Origin: an uncultured Bacteroidales bacterium
GTDB taxonomy: Bacteria; Bacteroidota; Bacteroidia; Bacteroidales; UBA3824
Direction of reading: 5' to 3'
DNA: 64,000 nt
Assembly (NCBI GenBank): GCA_937877455.1
Contig: CALFIU010000189.1
Coordinates: 1-64,000 of the forward strand
In this document: positions 11,601 to 22,500 of the stretch, one piece after another
Position numbering within the stretch: the first letter of the stretch is position 1
Layout of the letters: each line of letters opens with the position of its first letter
Notes under the pieces: generated by a model
The model's input: the letters and a program-made list of their open reading frames with translations, nothing else
What the model was told of the DNA's origin: nothing
The model's database searches: none
Made by a program: the position numbers and the translations under genes

Positions 11601-12791
11601 ACGCAAGTCGCTTCATTGTCATCTTATAATATCGTAATGGGAACATCAACAACGAATGTCACAATCGGAAGTAGTAATATTTCTCTTAAAAATAGTGAAA
11701 TAAATATAGGCAGTCTTGGTTATGGACACTATGAAAGCGATACAAACTTGTTTGGACTAACTCTCAAATTGAACAGGGCTACAACAACTAAGAAACCAGC
11801 ATACGCAGGAATAGTTGCGGAAGATGCAAGCGGTTCAAATATATTCCGATTTATTTATTTACAAGATAATGCCACGATTTCTGGATATAGGTCTGGAGCT
11901 TTAAATGCAGGCTGCGACATAGATATTAACGGGTATAATTTATATGATGTAGGTAGAATATATTTAGGGAACGGCAATACAACGAATTATCTGAATTATA
12001 ATACCAACGGCTCTTTTTGCTCTACATTGCCGTTAATGGCAAATACTGCCACTCATTATACAGGCTATGCATTGTTTGCTTATGGTGATATGGGATGTAC
12101 TGGTAACTTATTAGTCGGCAACACGATACATAATAATACTAATTATAAATTAGATGTTAATGGAACTGCATATATAGATGGCGCTACAACTATAAATGCA
12201 AACTTGACTGTCAGCGGAACTATTGTAAACCCTAACATAAGTAGTATAACATCAAGCGGTAATATAACTTTTAATGCAGATAGCGGCGGAGAAACCGTTA
12301 TATGGACAAATTACGGCAACTTCCGAATGGATGTTGATGACGATGGGCAAATAGGAACATCATCTTATCATTGGTCGAAAATATACTGCACTGATTCCAC
12401 CATCCATACATCTGACAGAAAAAGGAAAGACAATATAGAAGATATTGATTTTGCAAACGAACTTATTATGGGCATTCAGCCAGTAACCTATATGTGGAAA
12501 AACGGCGATCATAGAAGGAAAAGAATGGGTTTTGTTGCTCAAGATGTAGCAGAAGTATGTAAATCCATCGGAGAAAATCTGTCATTTGTAACTGCATCGT
12601 ATAAAGCCGAAGAAGGGCAAGATGAACCAGAAATGGATTATTTCGGTGAAGAAGTTGATGATGAATTGCTAAATTGGGGCATGTCGAATGAGGAGCTTAT
12701 CGCGCCTATGATTAAAGTTATTCAGATGCAGAATGCGCAAATAAAAGAACTTGGCGACAAGATTAAAGAGTTGGAAAGTAATATAAAATAA
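8661..12791 (+). CDS. Tail-tip/minor structural protein with C-terminal S74 intramolecular chaperone
   Basis: A 1376-residue tail protein. The first 400 or so residues look like the tail-associated (Tal/prophage endopeptidase) region. A helical middle is followed by a Gly/Ser linker near residues 805-830 and a beta-rich fibre region. The last ~130 residues match the peptidase S74 intramolecular chaperone: the HTSDRKRKDNI segment near residue 1250 carries the Ser and Lys expected for self-cleavage, followed by the GFVAQDVAEV motif and a terminal coiled coil. Such domains fold trimeric fibres and are then removed. The gene starts in the TAATG overlap with the dit-like gene behind AGGAGG. Host-receptor contact is likely but inferred. 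Confidence 0.88.
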   Translation: MFLLDSLNNIEKTSIYLSRPSGEPLACLDEYIDEQTANMKRGLNQQQELSFTINRKDNNWYEFIQEGMYLYVETVGLFRMKQPSVNYDGIKEMKTVEANSCDIELEDKTLNIEVNMGTKTSQEYLVQLDATDANEEIVNPYTNVPYDWIVLYNTFPEQLQNHLDDYDNHVYGTPFTEITVTDNEKINTLIALFNLIPRIKNKFLKTIDSSTGATDYTLVEYVNITYNTTTNEVSSIKLFNTYRERIVYLIQFYTRNREKLSLLPMVLSKMGGSWSVGEIYGISDGDYSLTNSKYQFEISGNLYSFLVSDFAQASNCMVTFDIFNRNVNVTPVEKIGNDTGIIISYDNLLNSLDISADEDNLVTRLYVTGADDLSIEQVNFGLDYIDDLSYKMNAVDENGHRIYVADDLAQKYLSYIERRELLRSEYIQLSKNYSNYEKQINEIKYRVPLDDLKTDWGTFTEAELTASLTTYKNLLASLISLYRTDYYPQGLNPDDSVNETFIKNTMYWYDYEAYQGIIREIECAISVFPYYSDHDKWTSYNIALYEDAIKAWETEWTLYGTIELQAKIDAYKANMDLLAESSVIRTSANSDTIKTWNNLEPSEKAQFGNSSSNYQYDIYMEYYNNMLGAKNYLSTLQLQISDLSNLQSNAQTRRNEIVNDVAIENNFTEEELKIITLLFRDSDCTNDNILVTSIDSTEKKIDTMQELLEYGEEQLSSMSRPQLTFSASIDNLLALKDFKSFWGHFNVGNYLMVQYRDDTLMKLRMIGYEYNPCLPSSKDFKITFSNSVKSKIGVTDLENLLGLSGGSSGGRSSSGGSGWSGNGYGESDDIDITISNTMLSKLLNSETFSTRVKDVILNTIDVNSITAKYATFNGLANGVTTIDGQCITTGFIQDVTYQNLVADRTVINGAITNTTGSIINLNNGQFNLGGRIKWDGTNLTLGDSSDRNLYINNSNLQLRYGSTALVDIATTGMTIYNSSGTQVASLSSYNIVMGTSTTNVTIGSSNISLKNSEINIGSLGYGHYESDTNLFGLTLKLNRATTTKKPAYAGIVAEDASGSNIFRFIYLQDNATISGYRSGALNAGCDIDINGYNLYDVGRIYLGNGNTTNYLNYNTNGSFCSTLPLMANTATHYTGYALFAYGDMGCTGNLLVGNTIHNNTNYKLDVNGTAYIDGATTINANLTVSGTIVNPNISSITSSGNITFNADSGGETVIWTNYGNFRMDVDDDGQIGTSSYHWSKIYCTDSTIHTSDRKRKDNIEDIDFANELIMGIQPVTYMWKNGDHRRKRMGFVAQDVAEVCKSIGENLSFVTASYKAEEGQDEPEMDYFGEEVDDELLNWGMSNEELIAPMIKVIQMQNAQIKELGDKIKELESNIK

Positions 12792-12802
12792 GGAGATATA
12801 AA

Positions 12803-13009
12803 ATGTATGTAGTAGTAGAATTGCAAAAAACTGATGAAAATACCATTGCAAGCTTGGTTTCAACACATCAAACATTGCAGGATGCACAGAGTAAGTTTCA
12901 TCAGGTTTTATCTTATGCGGCTGTCAGTAATATTCCATTACATAGTTGTGTTTTGCTGAATGAGGATGCGTATGTAGTTAAAACAGAGTCGTATAGCCAT
13001 GATGCGTAA
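12803..13009 (+). CDS. Small conserved phage protein, unknown function
   Basis: A 68-residue soluble protein preceded by AAGGAGATATAAA, a strong ribosome binding site. It starts with a beta strand (MYVVVELQK), carries a helical centre and ends VVKTESYSHDA. No catalytic motif is visible. It sits between the tail fibre and the lysis genes. Confidence 0.72.
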   Translation: MYVVVELQKTDENTIASLVSTHQTLQDAQSKFHQVLSYAAVSNIPLHSCVLLNEDAYVVKTESYSHDA

Positions 13010-13033
13010 TAAGACAAAAGAGAGGGAAAATGA

Positions 13034-13468
13034 ATGAAAATACAAAATATATTTTTGATAAATTACGATAACATTCTTTCGCAATTTTCTGAAAAGAAAT
13101 TGCCTCAGAAAATCAGTTTTGCTATTACAAAAAATTTGCTTTTAATAGCAAAAGAACTTGAACCTTATCAAAAATCGTTGTCAAATATTATTAAATCATA
13201 TGATGAATACATTGAAAAAGATGATAAGGGTGAGCAAATCACGCTCCCTATCGGTGTGCCAAAAGTCGATGATAAGCATATAAATGATTATCTTAAAGAG
13301 ATTGATGAACTTTTGCAAATAGAAATAGACTTTGATTTCTATTATATTGACGATAACGTATTTGATTATGATGATAATGGAAAATATGACCCTATGTCTG
13401 CGAAAGATATTATCATGTTGAGAGATATTCTATGTAAAGGTGATGATAATGAAAAGGCTGAACGATAA
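13034..13468 (+). CDS. Hypothetical late protein
   Basis: A 144-residue acidic, Ile/Lys/Asp-rich protein without membrane segments. It has a GAGGG ribosome binding site just upstream, and its end overlaps the next gene. I do not recognise a family; its place between tail and lysis genes suggests a late virion or lysis accessory role. Confidence 0.7.
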   Translation: MKIQNIFLINYDNILSQFSEKKLPQKISFAITKNLLLIAKELEPYQKSLSNIIKSYDEYIEKDDKGEQITLPIGVPKVDDKHINDYLKEIDELLQIEIDFDFYYIDDNVFDYDDNGKYDPMSAKDIIMLRDILCKGDDNEKAER

Positions 13469-13823
13469 AGAGTTTCAAGTCGAATTAAGAAGAATCCAAA
13501 AAGACAATGATTATAAAGAAAAGAATCAGATATTAAAAGAAGAAAAAGAAAAATATAATACGAAACACAAGCTGCCATCTACGACTAAGTTGATAGCGGC
13601 TTATTTATTTATAATTTTGAATGTCGTTTTAATTTTCGCAATGGTTTGTATGTGGCATTTTAGCGATTTGTCATATCTTGGTGTTCTTATCACTGATGTA
13701 GCCGCGCAGATATTGACATTTGTTATTTATTGCGCAAAATCACTAAAGGAAAACTCTGTCGGAGGCATTGTCTATGATATGGCAATGCTCGACAGAAATA
13801 ACAATGAAGATGTTTCTGGTTAA
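13449..13823 (+). CDS. Membrane protein with two transmembrane segments, holin-like candidate
   Basis: About 124 residues from the ATG at 13449, which is placed behind AAAGGTGATG; a GTG at 13440 and an ATG at 13443 are in-frame alternatives. A charged N-terminal helix is followed by two hydrophobic segments (about LIAAYLFIILNVVLIFAMV and YLGVLITDVAAQILTFVIY). It overlaps the preceding gene by 20 bp. Its size, topology and position next to the endolysin fit a holin or holin partner, but no family signature is certain. Confidence 0.65.
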   Translation: MKRLNDKEFQVELRRIQKDNDYKEKNQILKEEKEKYNTKHKLPSTTKLIAAYLFIILNVVLIFAMVCMWHFSDLSYLGVLITDVAAQILTFVIYCAKSLKENSVGGIVYDMAMLDRNNNEDVSG

Positions 13824-13835
13824 GGAGGAATTATT

Positions 13836-14219
13836 ATGCTTAACGGAATTAAGAACTTTTTAGAATTTCTGAACGACAACTGGACTGTTCTTGCTGTCCT
13901 ACTTGGCTTAGTTGTTGCTTTAATTCAAAGGATTAAAGCGTTTATCGGAAAAACAGATGAAGAGAAAATTCAGATTGCAAAGAAGCAAATTAAGGAAATC
14001 ATGCTAAAGATGGTGTCAGAAGCCGAGCTTGATTTTGAGGATTGGAATAAGGCAGGAGCAATTAAGCGTTCACAAGTAATTAGCCAGATTTATGAAATGT
14101 ATCCGATTCTTTCAAAAGTAATTGACCAGAACGAGCTTATTAAATGGCTCGACATGGAGATCAATACTTCATTACGGACGCTTGAAGATATTATAGACGT
14201 AAACAAGGACGAGGGCTAA
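13836..14219 (+). CDS. Phage holin candidate (single-span, LLH-like)
   Basis: A 127-residue protein with one N-terminal membrane segment (WTVLAVLLGLVVALIQRI) and a long cytoplasmic helical tail containing E-K-I-Q-I-A-K and L-D-F-E-D-W. This organisation is typical of LLH-type holins next to GH25 endolysins in Firmicute phages. AAGGAGGAATT lies before the ATG. The gene directly precedes the endolysin and ends in a terminator hairpin. Holin activity is inferred from context and topology. Confidence 0.72.
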   Translation: MLNGIKNFLEFLNDNWTVLAVLLGLVVALIQRIKAFIGKTDEEKIQIAKKQIKEIMLKMVSEAELDFEDWNKAGAIKRSQVISQIYEMYPILSKVIDQNELIKWLDMEINTSLRTLEDIIDVNKDEG

Positions 14220-14236
14220 CTGCCCTCTACTTTTAT
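14211..14236 (+). terminator. Short terminator hairpin after holin-like gene
   Basis: GAGGGC (14211-14216) pairs with GCCCTC (14222-14227) around a 5-nt loop that holds the stop codon, followed by TACTTTTATT. A short stem and weak T tract suggest partial termination. Confidence 0.55.
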
Positions 14237-14255
14237 TATGGGGAGGAATTTCTTA

Positions 14256-15881
14256 ATGGCAAAAACAAAAGGTATTGACATTTCTTATTGGCAAGAAAAT
14301 GTTGATTTCTCAAAAGTTAAAAACGATGGGATACAATTCGTGATTCTTCGCGAAGGATACAGGCAAACTATTGATGAAAACTTTATAACATACGTCAACG
14401 GCTGTAAGAAAGTAGGAATACCTGTTCTTGGTGTTTACCATTTTCTTTATACGCTTACAGAAGCAGATGCCATCGCTGAAGCAAAATCTTGCATCGCTAA
14501 TGTTAAGAAGGCTGGGCTTGGAAAAGATGTAATCATCTTCGCTGATTTTGAATACGACACTGTAACAAAGGCGAAGGCAAAAGGTGTTACGCTCGGCAAA
14601 GCGCAATGTACCGCCCATACAAAGGCTTTCTGCGAGTATGTTGAAAGTCAGGGTTATAAAGCAGGAATTTATACCAATATCGACTACTACAAAAATATGT
14701 ATGATAAATCTCTTATTGATAAATACGTATTCTGGTTGGCGCATTATACAAGCGGTGATCCTGCATACACTTGCGCATTTCAACAGTATTCAAGTAGCGG
14801 AAAAGTAAACGGCATTAACGGAAATGTTGACATGGACTATTACTTTGGCTCTATTCCGTCTGCAACAACCACTACAACGAAAACTACAACGACAACTAAA
14901 ATAGTGTCAACAGGCGTAACCGCACAGGACGTAATCAATGTTATGAGCGGATGGGTTGGTTTAAGTCGTTCAGCTGGAACACATCATGTAATCATTGATT
15001 TGTATAATAGTCATAAACCACTTGCTCGTGGATATGCCGTTACATATTCAGATGCTTATTGTGATACCACTGTTTCAGCTGCATTTATAAAATTAAACGC
15101 TGTTGATTTAATTGGCGGTACTGAATGTGGTGTTGAAGCTCACGTTGCTTTGTTTAAACAGGCTGGAATTTGGGAAGAAGATGGAACTGTAAAACCTGAA
15201 CCCGGATGGCTTATTGTTTACAATTGGGATGACAGTACACAACCAAATGACGGTTATTCAGACCACATTGGTATTGTTGAGAAGGTATCTGGAAATACGA
15301 TTACATGTATTGAAGGAAATATAAATGGTGGTGTTGTTGGGCGCAGAACTATTCCTGTTGGTTATGGATATATTAGAGGATATGCTAAACCTAAATATGC
15401 CTCTTCTTCATCTTCTAATTCAAATACAACCGCAAAGAAAACCGTAGATGAACTGGCGAAAGAAGTTCTATCTGGACTTTGGGGAAATGGAGATGATAGG
15501 AAGAATAACCTAATAAATGCAGGATACGACTACAATGCCGTTCAGTCGAAAGTCAATGAACTTGTTAAAGGATCGTCAACAACAACTACTACTAAAAAGG
15601 TGACAACAACAAAGAAAGTTACTGCCACAACCACAAAGAAATCTTCTTCTGACGCACCAAATAAGACAAGTCAGTGGAAAGGCGTAGTAACAGCTGATGT
15701 GTTGAATGTTCGTACTTGGGCTGGAGTAGAAAATGGGAAGTGCAGTTTTTCACCTTTGTACAAAGGAACAATAATTGATATTTGTGATACAGTGAGAGAT
15801 AAAGAAGGCTCTAATTGGTACTACATCAAATATAATAATAAGTATGGGTTTGTCTCTTCTCTTTATGTGAAGAAGAAATAA
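14256..15881 (+). CDS. Modular endolysin: GH25 lysozyme, CHAP-like, CW_7 and SH3 domains
   Basis: A 541-residue peptidoglycan hydrolase. Residues ~5-200 form a GH25 muramidase (GIDISYWQ start, FADFEYD with the acidic pair, MDYYFG end). After a Thr-rich linker (TTTTTKTTTTTK) comes a CHAP/NlpC-like domain (AYCDTTVSAAF with the Cys, SDHIGIVE with the His, CIEGNI). A CW_7 repeat follows (VDELAKEVLSGLWGNGDDR), then another Thr/Lys linker and a C-terminal SH3-like domain (ADVLNVRTWAG). The start at 14256 is chosen because GGGGAGG at 14240-14246 is properly spaced; the ATG at 14238 overlaps that site. No signal peptide, so a holin is needed for export. Confidence 0.93.
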   Translation: MAKTKGIDISYWQENVDFSKVKNDGIQFVILREGYRQTIDENFITYVNGCKKVGIPVLGVYHFLYTLTEADAIAEAKSCIANVKKAGLGKDVIIFADFEYDTVTKAKAKGVTLGKAQCTAHTKAFCEYVESQGYKAGIYTNIDYYKNMYDKSLIDKYVFWLAHYTSGDPAYTCAFQQYSSSGKVNGINGNVDMDYYFGSIPSATTTTTKTTTTTKIVSTGVTAQDVINVMSGWVGLSRSAGTHHVIIDLYNSHKPLARGYAVTYSDAYCDTTVSAAFIKLNAVDLIGGTECGVEAHVALFKQAGIWEEDGTVKPEPGWLIVYNWDDSTQPNDGYSDHIGIVEKVSGNTITCIEGNINGGVVGRRTIPVGYGYIRGYAKPKYASSSSSNSNTTAKKTVDELAKEVLSGLWGNGDDRKNNLINAGYDYNAVQSKVNELVKGSSTTTTTKKVTTTKKVTATTTKKSSSDAPNKTSQWKGVVTADVLNVRTWAGVENGKCSFSPLYKGTIIDICDTVRDKEGSNWYYIKYNNKYGFVSSLYVKKK

Positions 15882-15904
15882 ACTCACATGAGGAGGATTT
15901 GAAC

Positions 15905-16378
15905 ATGGAGACAAAAGATGTAATACAATTATTATCTTCTATTCCAATCGGTACAATAATTGCTTGGGTAGTGGTTATTTCTGGCATCATCACAACGATT
16001 GTTACGAGTACAATCAAGCTGTATAAAGCATTTGAAAAGACGCATGAGATAAAAGAAGAAAACACAGCATTTCATAAGATGGTCAAAGATCATGATGAAC
16101 AATTAAAGATGATAAATGATAAACTTACGTGTATTCAGGATAACTTGGATAAGCGTGATAAAGCTGACCTGAAAAGTATGCGGTATTCTATTGTTCGCGC
16201 TGGCGAGGAATATGTTTCCATTGGACAAATCACTATTAGACAATTAAGGGCGTTAGAGGAATTATTCGAAGGCTATCATGATAAACATGGTAACGGATAT
16301 GTCACAACCCTTATGCGTAAAGTTCGAGCATTACCTGTCATCGGAAAACTTGATGAGGATGATAATGACATCGAATAA
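15905..16378 (+). CDS. Single-span membrane protein with coiled coil
   Basis: A 157-residue protein with one N-terminal membrane segment (TIIAWVVVISGIITTIV) and then a charged coiled coil (EENTAFHKMVKDHDEQLKM). The ATG at 15905 follows AGGAGG at 15891-15896; an upstream TTG at 15899 is less well spaced. Its place after the endolysin suggests a lysis or virion accessory function. I do not recognise a family. Confidence 0.7.
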   Translation: METKDVIQLLSSIPIGTIIAWVVVISGIITTIVTSTIKLYKAFEKTHEIKEENTAFHKMVKDHDEQLKMINDKLTCIQDNLDKRDKADLKSMRYSIVRAGEEYVSIGQITIRQLRALEELFEGYHDKHGNGYVTTLMRKVRALPVIGKLDEDDNDIE

Positions 16379-16397
16379 TTATTATTGAAGTTATGAG

Positions 16398-16432
16398 GTG
16401 GCTATCTTAAATGGTAGCCACTTTATTTTTAC
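16398..16432 (+). terminator. Rho-independent terminator separating lysis genes from the adhesin gene
   Basis: A perfect 7-bp stem GTGGCTA (16398-16404) / TAGCCAC (16415-16421) with a 10-nt loop is followed by TTTATTTTT. It isolates the adhesin, which then needs its own promoter. Confidence 0.8.
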
Positions 16433-16469
16433 GATACAAATAAAATCATAGTTTTATTGGCAAATCAAC

Positions 16470-16513
16470 ACAATATATTGTTGTTTTTAAAAACTATATA
16501 TACTATATATTGT
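16470..16513. promoter_or_regulatory. Paired 12-bp operator-like sites upstream of the variable adhesin gene
   Basis: ACAATATATTGT (16470-16481, a perfect palindrome) and ACTATATATTGT (16502-16513) start exactly 32 bp apart. The segment between has a TTGTTT box (from 16479) and TATATA about 17 bp later, so the sites would cover the -35 and -10 of a promoter reading into the adhesin gene. The same pair with the same 32-bp spacing recurs at 51813-51856. Confidence 0.55.
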
Positions 16514-16549
16514 ATGCCTAAATGGTTTTTAAAAATAAGGAGAATTTGC

Positions 16550-19500
16550 ATGGATATATTAGTTAATGTCGCTAATCAAAAATTAAAGATAGCGGCAAAT
16601 CTTAAAAACATTATTGCTGGTACACAAGAATTTGTCCGATTTGTATTTAACCTAACTGGTGATTGGGATGATTTAACTGTATTTGCACAATTTATTCAAG
16701 ACGGAGTTGCATATAATCAATATTTAGATTCAGAAAAATCAGCATATCTTCCAGCCGAAATACATGCAGGAACAGTAACGATGATGTTATATGGTAGTGG
16801 TGGAAACACAATCGCTACAACAAATTTTCTTACATTAACATTAGATGACAATATTCTTGTTCAAAATGCTCAAAGCACAGAAATTACACAATCACTATAT
16901 CAACAGCTTGTTAATACAGTGCGTAACTATACAACATCTACTGACAGGCTCGAAGCGCAAATCGCACTCAAAGCAAATCAATCGGCACTTACATCAGAAA
17001 TCAATCGCGCACAAAATATCGAAGGTGGTTTAAGGACGGATGTTGATTTGAAAGCAACGCAATCTGACCTTGATGCTTTAGAAGCGCGTGTTGAAGCCGT
17101 TGAAGATGGGACTGCTTTTTCAGATGATATTGCAAATGCTGTCGATACAGAAATTGCCTCTCTTTTGCTTAGTGGCGATCTCGCAAATATGACAATCGAA
17201 GATGGCAGTATCACTCGTGCAAAAGTCAATGCCTCGTTTGAAGCAACCCTTCAAAAAGCTGATAGTGCAATGCAAGCATCTGTTTATGACCCAAACGGTT
17301 ATGGGGAACTCGAAACACCAGTTGACCCCTATACATTCGCTCAAGCACAGGATACAGTTAAAAATAATCAGCTTCTTACACAAACACAAGTAACTGTAAC
17401 AGATTCGAGTGTTAATAATACATCAACGACCTATTCTGGACTCATTGCGGCGTTATCTGGCGTTCTGAATCGTTCTGAATTATATGCTAATGCTCTGCTT
17501 TCAAACTATGAGCCATTTAGTATTTTAATTGTTAATGAACTTCCTGCTACTGGCGCAGACAGAACATTTTATCTTATCCCAAAAAGTAATAGCGATGGTT
17601 ATGATAAATGGTGGTATATCACTGATGAAAACGAAAATCCAACATGGGATAATTTCGGTTCATCAACAACAGAAGTCGTTTCTTCACTTCCGCTTGTTGG
17701 AGATGAAGATGTAGATTATATTCTCGCTAATAATGATGAATATCAATATTATAAATATATTGACAATCAATGGGTGCTGATTGCAGGAAGTACCGCAGAG
17801 ACTCTTGGCTCTTATACTTCTGGCGGAGATACACTCTATAGAGAATATTTGTTCGGAATTGGTGAACCAGATGCAGACCTTGCTACGCAGGAAAATTATG
17901 AAAACGATTTACACTACCTTAACACAGCGCAAATGGCAGTGTATGTTATAGAAGAAGTATCAGCCTCTACATATCAATGGACTGGAAATGGTTCTCTTGT
18001 ATCTAATCCAAGCGAATCAAAGGATTATTTTGTTCAGGATATAAATGAAACTTGGGGACATTTTAGATATATTGGCAATCAGTTTGTACAAATCGGAAGT
18101 AGTGCATATACTCGTGCGCAGGTCGATGCTTTAATCAATGCCGCAAAAGATGATCTTGGCGAAGATATTTCAGATGTTGCATCTGACGTAAGTGATCTCC
18201 AAACACAGATGAATAATCTTGCAAATATGGTTGTTGATGTGACTATCAATCAAGCCAAGGATAGATTGACAATAACATATGCAGATGGTTCAACTACAAC
18301 AGTAGAACTTGATACTGGAATCGATATTGATAGTACGGCATATAATATTGATGACGACCAGACACTCCACTTTTATGATTCTAATGGAAATGAATTAGAA
18401 GATTTAGCTGTACAGATTACAGGCGGCGGAGGTGGTGGCGGTTCTGCTACTGGCGGTTCTGCGTCTGTTGGCAGAGTCACAGGTTCAAACGTGCAAGTTG
18501 TTTACGGCGATGAATGTATTATTGAATACACGGTAACTGCTACAGACTCAAGTGGTGATGCTGTTGGTAACGGTATTGGAACTTTATATGTCAATAATGT
18601 TGCTGTGGAAACTGGTTTTGAAGTTCTTACGAGTGATACTGGTGCAACAAATAGCATTGAAGTCGGTAGTCATCTTACCGTTGGTTCAAACTCGGTTAAA
18701 ATTAGTGTCAGCGTAGATACTGGTGGCGAGTCAAATACTGTCGCAACAAAAACATGGACTGTTAATGCGGTCAATATGTATCTGCAATGGAATTATACAG
18801 ATAGCCAAGTTAATACATCTGCTGTAACGGATTACTATACTCCATTCGGCGCGATCAGCAAAACAATTTACACGTTTATTGATGTTGACCCGATTGGATT
18901 CAATCCTGAAATCGTTTCTGAACTTCCTGATTTACAAGACGCTGAAATTGATCTTGATGACATTATCGGTGTAAATTATTTCGTGCAGAGTGGAAATACA
19001 TACACGCATTATGTATATGACGAGGACGAAAGTGATTTTGTTACTGCGTCAGGCAGTGTACTTGATGTAACTACAACTACTCGTTCTGGCGTTCAGCAAG
19101 CATTAACCATTCCAATGCAAACACATGGTTCGCACGCTATTGTTAGATTTATGATTGGTAATGTGAATGGCGAAGAAATCAAAACCATTCCGCAAGTACA
19201 TGATATGGTGTTTGTCGTTTCTGGCAATACTACTCCGATTATTGCCACTTCGTTTAACACGGCAACAATGACACAGTATAACACCGTACAGATTCCGATT
19301 GTTGTATATGACCCAAGCAGAACTTCAACTACGGTTTATTTATACGAAAACGGTAGCCTCGTTTCTACTTGGACTGGCGTTGACAGAACTGTGCATTATT
19401 GGAACTACTCGCCTACTGCTTACGGCACAAAGACGCTCACCATTACATGTGGCTCTGTGAGTAAAACAATTACCATTGAAGTTGAACAACTCGACATTGA

Positions 19501-22500
19501 CGAAAATGAAGTAACTGGATATGACTTCAGATTCAAGGCTTCTGAGATGGCGACAAACGCATCTGTTCAGGCTTGGGCTGATACATATACTCCTGTAGGA
19601 AGTGGAACGCAATCGACTGTTGACATTACGTTTAGTAATAACTTCGATTGGGTGAATGGTGGATTGCATACCGAAGAAGATGAAGGTGGGCATTTAAGGC
19701 AGTATTTCTGTGTTCGCGCAGGAACGACAATGACCATCAACTATAATCTGTTTGGACAAGCTTATGACCCAAAGCAATACGGTAAGAATTTTAAATTCGT
19801 CTTTAAAGCGGTAAACTGCCGTACTTATGATGCGAATGTTCTTACTTGTATGGACACTGCTAACGGGAATAATGGCGTTGGTCTTGTAATGACCGCTAAC
19901 GAGGCAGAACTCACTACTGCAAATAACAGCCTTAAAACATATTATTGTAAAGATTCTTATATCGAGTTTGAGTTTAATATTCATCCTTCATCTGAATATA
20001 GATATTTACAGTTCTGGATGGATGGCTCGCATGACATGACAAAATTGTATGATGGCAGCGACAGTATGCAACAGGTTGCTCCCGTCGGCATTACCATCGG
20101 TTCGCCTAATTGCGATGTTTATGTCTACATGATAAAAGCGTATCCTGTTTATCTTACGAATAATAACGAGATTTCAAACTTTATCATGGATGCGCCAAAC
20201 GCCTATGAAATGGTTGACCGTTATAACCGCAATGATATTCTTAATGCTTCTGGCGAAGTTGACTATCAGAAGCTCGCCAACGCTAATCCAGATCTCCATG
20301 TCCTTGCGCTCGACTTGAACAGAATGAGTACAGGTAAAAAGGATAACGTAGTTGCTTATACCGTGCGACATATTCATCAAAGCGGAGGAGATAGTGATTG
20401 CTTTACAGTAAATAACGCCTGTGTAACAATTCAGGGTACATCATCTGTTGGCTATCTCGAATCAGCTGGTAATGTAGATATTAACTTTAAGTATAATCGT
20501 GCTTTCACGAGTGATAATGTTGCTTACAATACTGGCAACATTACTTTCGATGATGGTACTACATCGACTACTGGATATAGTATGTCAGAAAATGCTATAC
20601 CTGTTGATTACCTTAATGTTAAGTTAAATGTCGCATCTTCCGAGAACGCAAATAATGCATGTATCGCTGATTGGTATAATATTTATCAGCCTTGGACTTC
20701 TCCTGCAAGGAAGAAAAACGCGAATGCAAGAGATACAATCGAATTTGTTCCGGGCGCTATTTTCATTCGTGACCGTAGCGGTAATTTATTTGGCGATACA
20801 TCTGGATATCATTTCTATGGAATCTGTGATATTGGCAATTCCAAAAAGAATACAAAAGTATTCCACGATACAACAAATCCGATTGCATGTTGCGTGGAAG
20901 TTGCAAACAATACTTCTCTTCCGTGCTTAATGTCCTCAAAGACGTATACTTGGAATGGCGATGATGAGGCAACCGTAATGGAATACGATGCTGAGTCTGG
21001 CGAGATGAAGGAACAGAAAGTCTTTGAATTCCGTTATGTAGAAGATGATTCGGCAAGTATCGCAGAATCGGCATGGGATAGATTCGTATCGTTCTTATAT
21101 GACCACAATCCAAACCTTGCAACAAACAATGCAATTACAAGCACAACATTCGGGAATTATACATTCAGAGGTTCTGGAACGTATGATACGAGTGATTACG
21201 ATAGCGAGGATTATGATGTTGTATATCTTTATGGTTATGGATTACCTACTGCGTATAATAACGGAATTTATGCCGCTGCAAACTATGTGACAGATACAAC
21301 AAATGGCGCGACTTGCTATTATTATATAAACTATAGTAACAATTATATTTATTCAAGTAATGGTACAACGTGGACTGCGATTGAAGAGTTGACATGGACA
21401 GCAGACAGAAATAATGTCCTTGCCGGAACTACTATCAGCACATACGCAGGAACTTATACAACTGATAGTTTCAATTATCGTATGGCTTATTTACTTGAAC
21501 ATTGCGAAGAATACATGGTTATTGACCCTGTGATTTACCATTTCATATTCATTGAATCCTTCCTTATGACGGATAACGTGGCTAAGAATACATTCTGGTC
21601 AAGCGATGATCTCGTACATTGGGAGCCTTCAAAGGACTATGATAACGATACGGCGCTCGGCAATGATAATGTCGGTGGACTTAGTTTCACCTATGGTTTA
21701 GAAACCGATGATGTAATTGGTAACTCATATGTATTCAACGCACATGATGCGGCATGGATAACATTCTCTCGTGCATTATTTGGCGCATGTCAAACAATGT
21801 ACCGAAATCGTGAAAGCGCAGGATGCTTCAATACAACAAACTTCCTTGCGAAAACTGATGATTGGCAAGCTACTCGCCCGGAGCGTGTATGGGTAGCTGA
21901 TGCTCAAAGAAAATATCTGCGTCCTTATGAAGATAACGGAACAGAAACATATATTCCTATGTTGGCTGGCAAAAAGACACATCAAAGGGCGCAAGTAAAG
22001 ACTTATAACGCATATTACTATGCTTCAAAATATGTTAGCGATTTCTGCACATCACAGAATATCATGGTTCGTGGTAATACTCCTACTTCTGGAACAAGTA
22101 TTACTGTAGTACCTCCTGCTAACACTGCAACTTTATCAATGTATATTAACTGCTATATTGTTGTGGCTTCGACAAGCTATAATGTTGTGGCAAAAACTAA
22201 AGCAACTCGTGGACAAACATACACAATGGACTTCTCTACTATTGGCTCAATGGGTGAAACGGAGTTATACTTCTGTACTGCGCCAATGATAACTGAGCTT
22301 AGTGGTCTTGCGCATTTGTATTTCAAGCAGAACAACTTTGCTATGGGAACGAATTTGCAGAGGCTTGAAATTGGTTCGGATGTTGTCGGATACGAAAATC
22401 CAAACCTTGAAGGGTTGACGATTGGTAATAACAAGATGCTTGAGTATCTTGACGTTCGTAATTGCCCGAACGCAACAGGTGCGCTTGATTTGTCTGGATG

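Noticed and set aside
14863..14905. ACA/ACT-rich repeat resembling a microsatellite
   Set aside because: Encodes the Thr/Lys inter-domain linker of the endolysin; the similar tract near 15575-15650 is the second linker.
16457..16549. Upstream ATG extending the adhesin by 31 residues
   Set aside because: It lies across the operator/promoter region and lacks a ribosome binding site, while 16550 has AAGGAGA.
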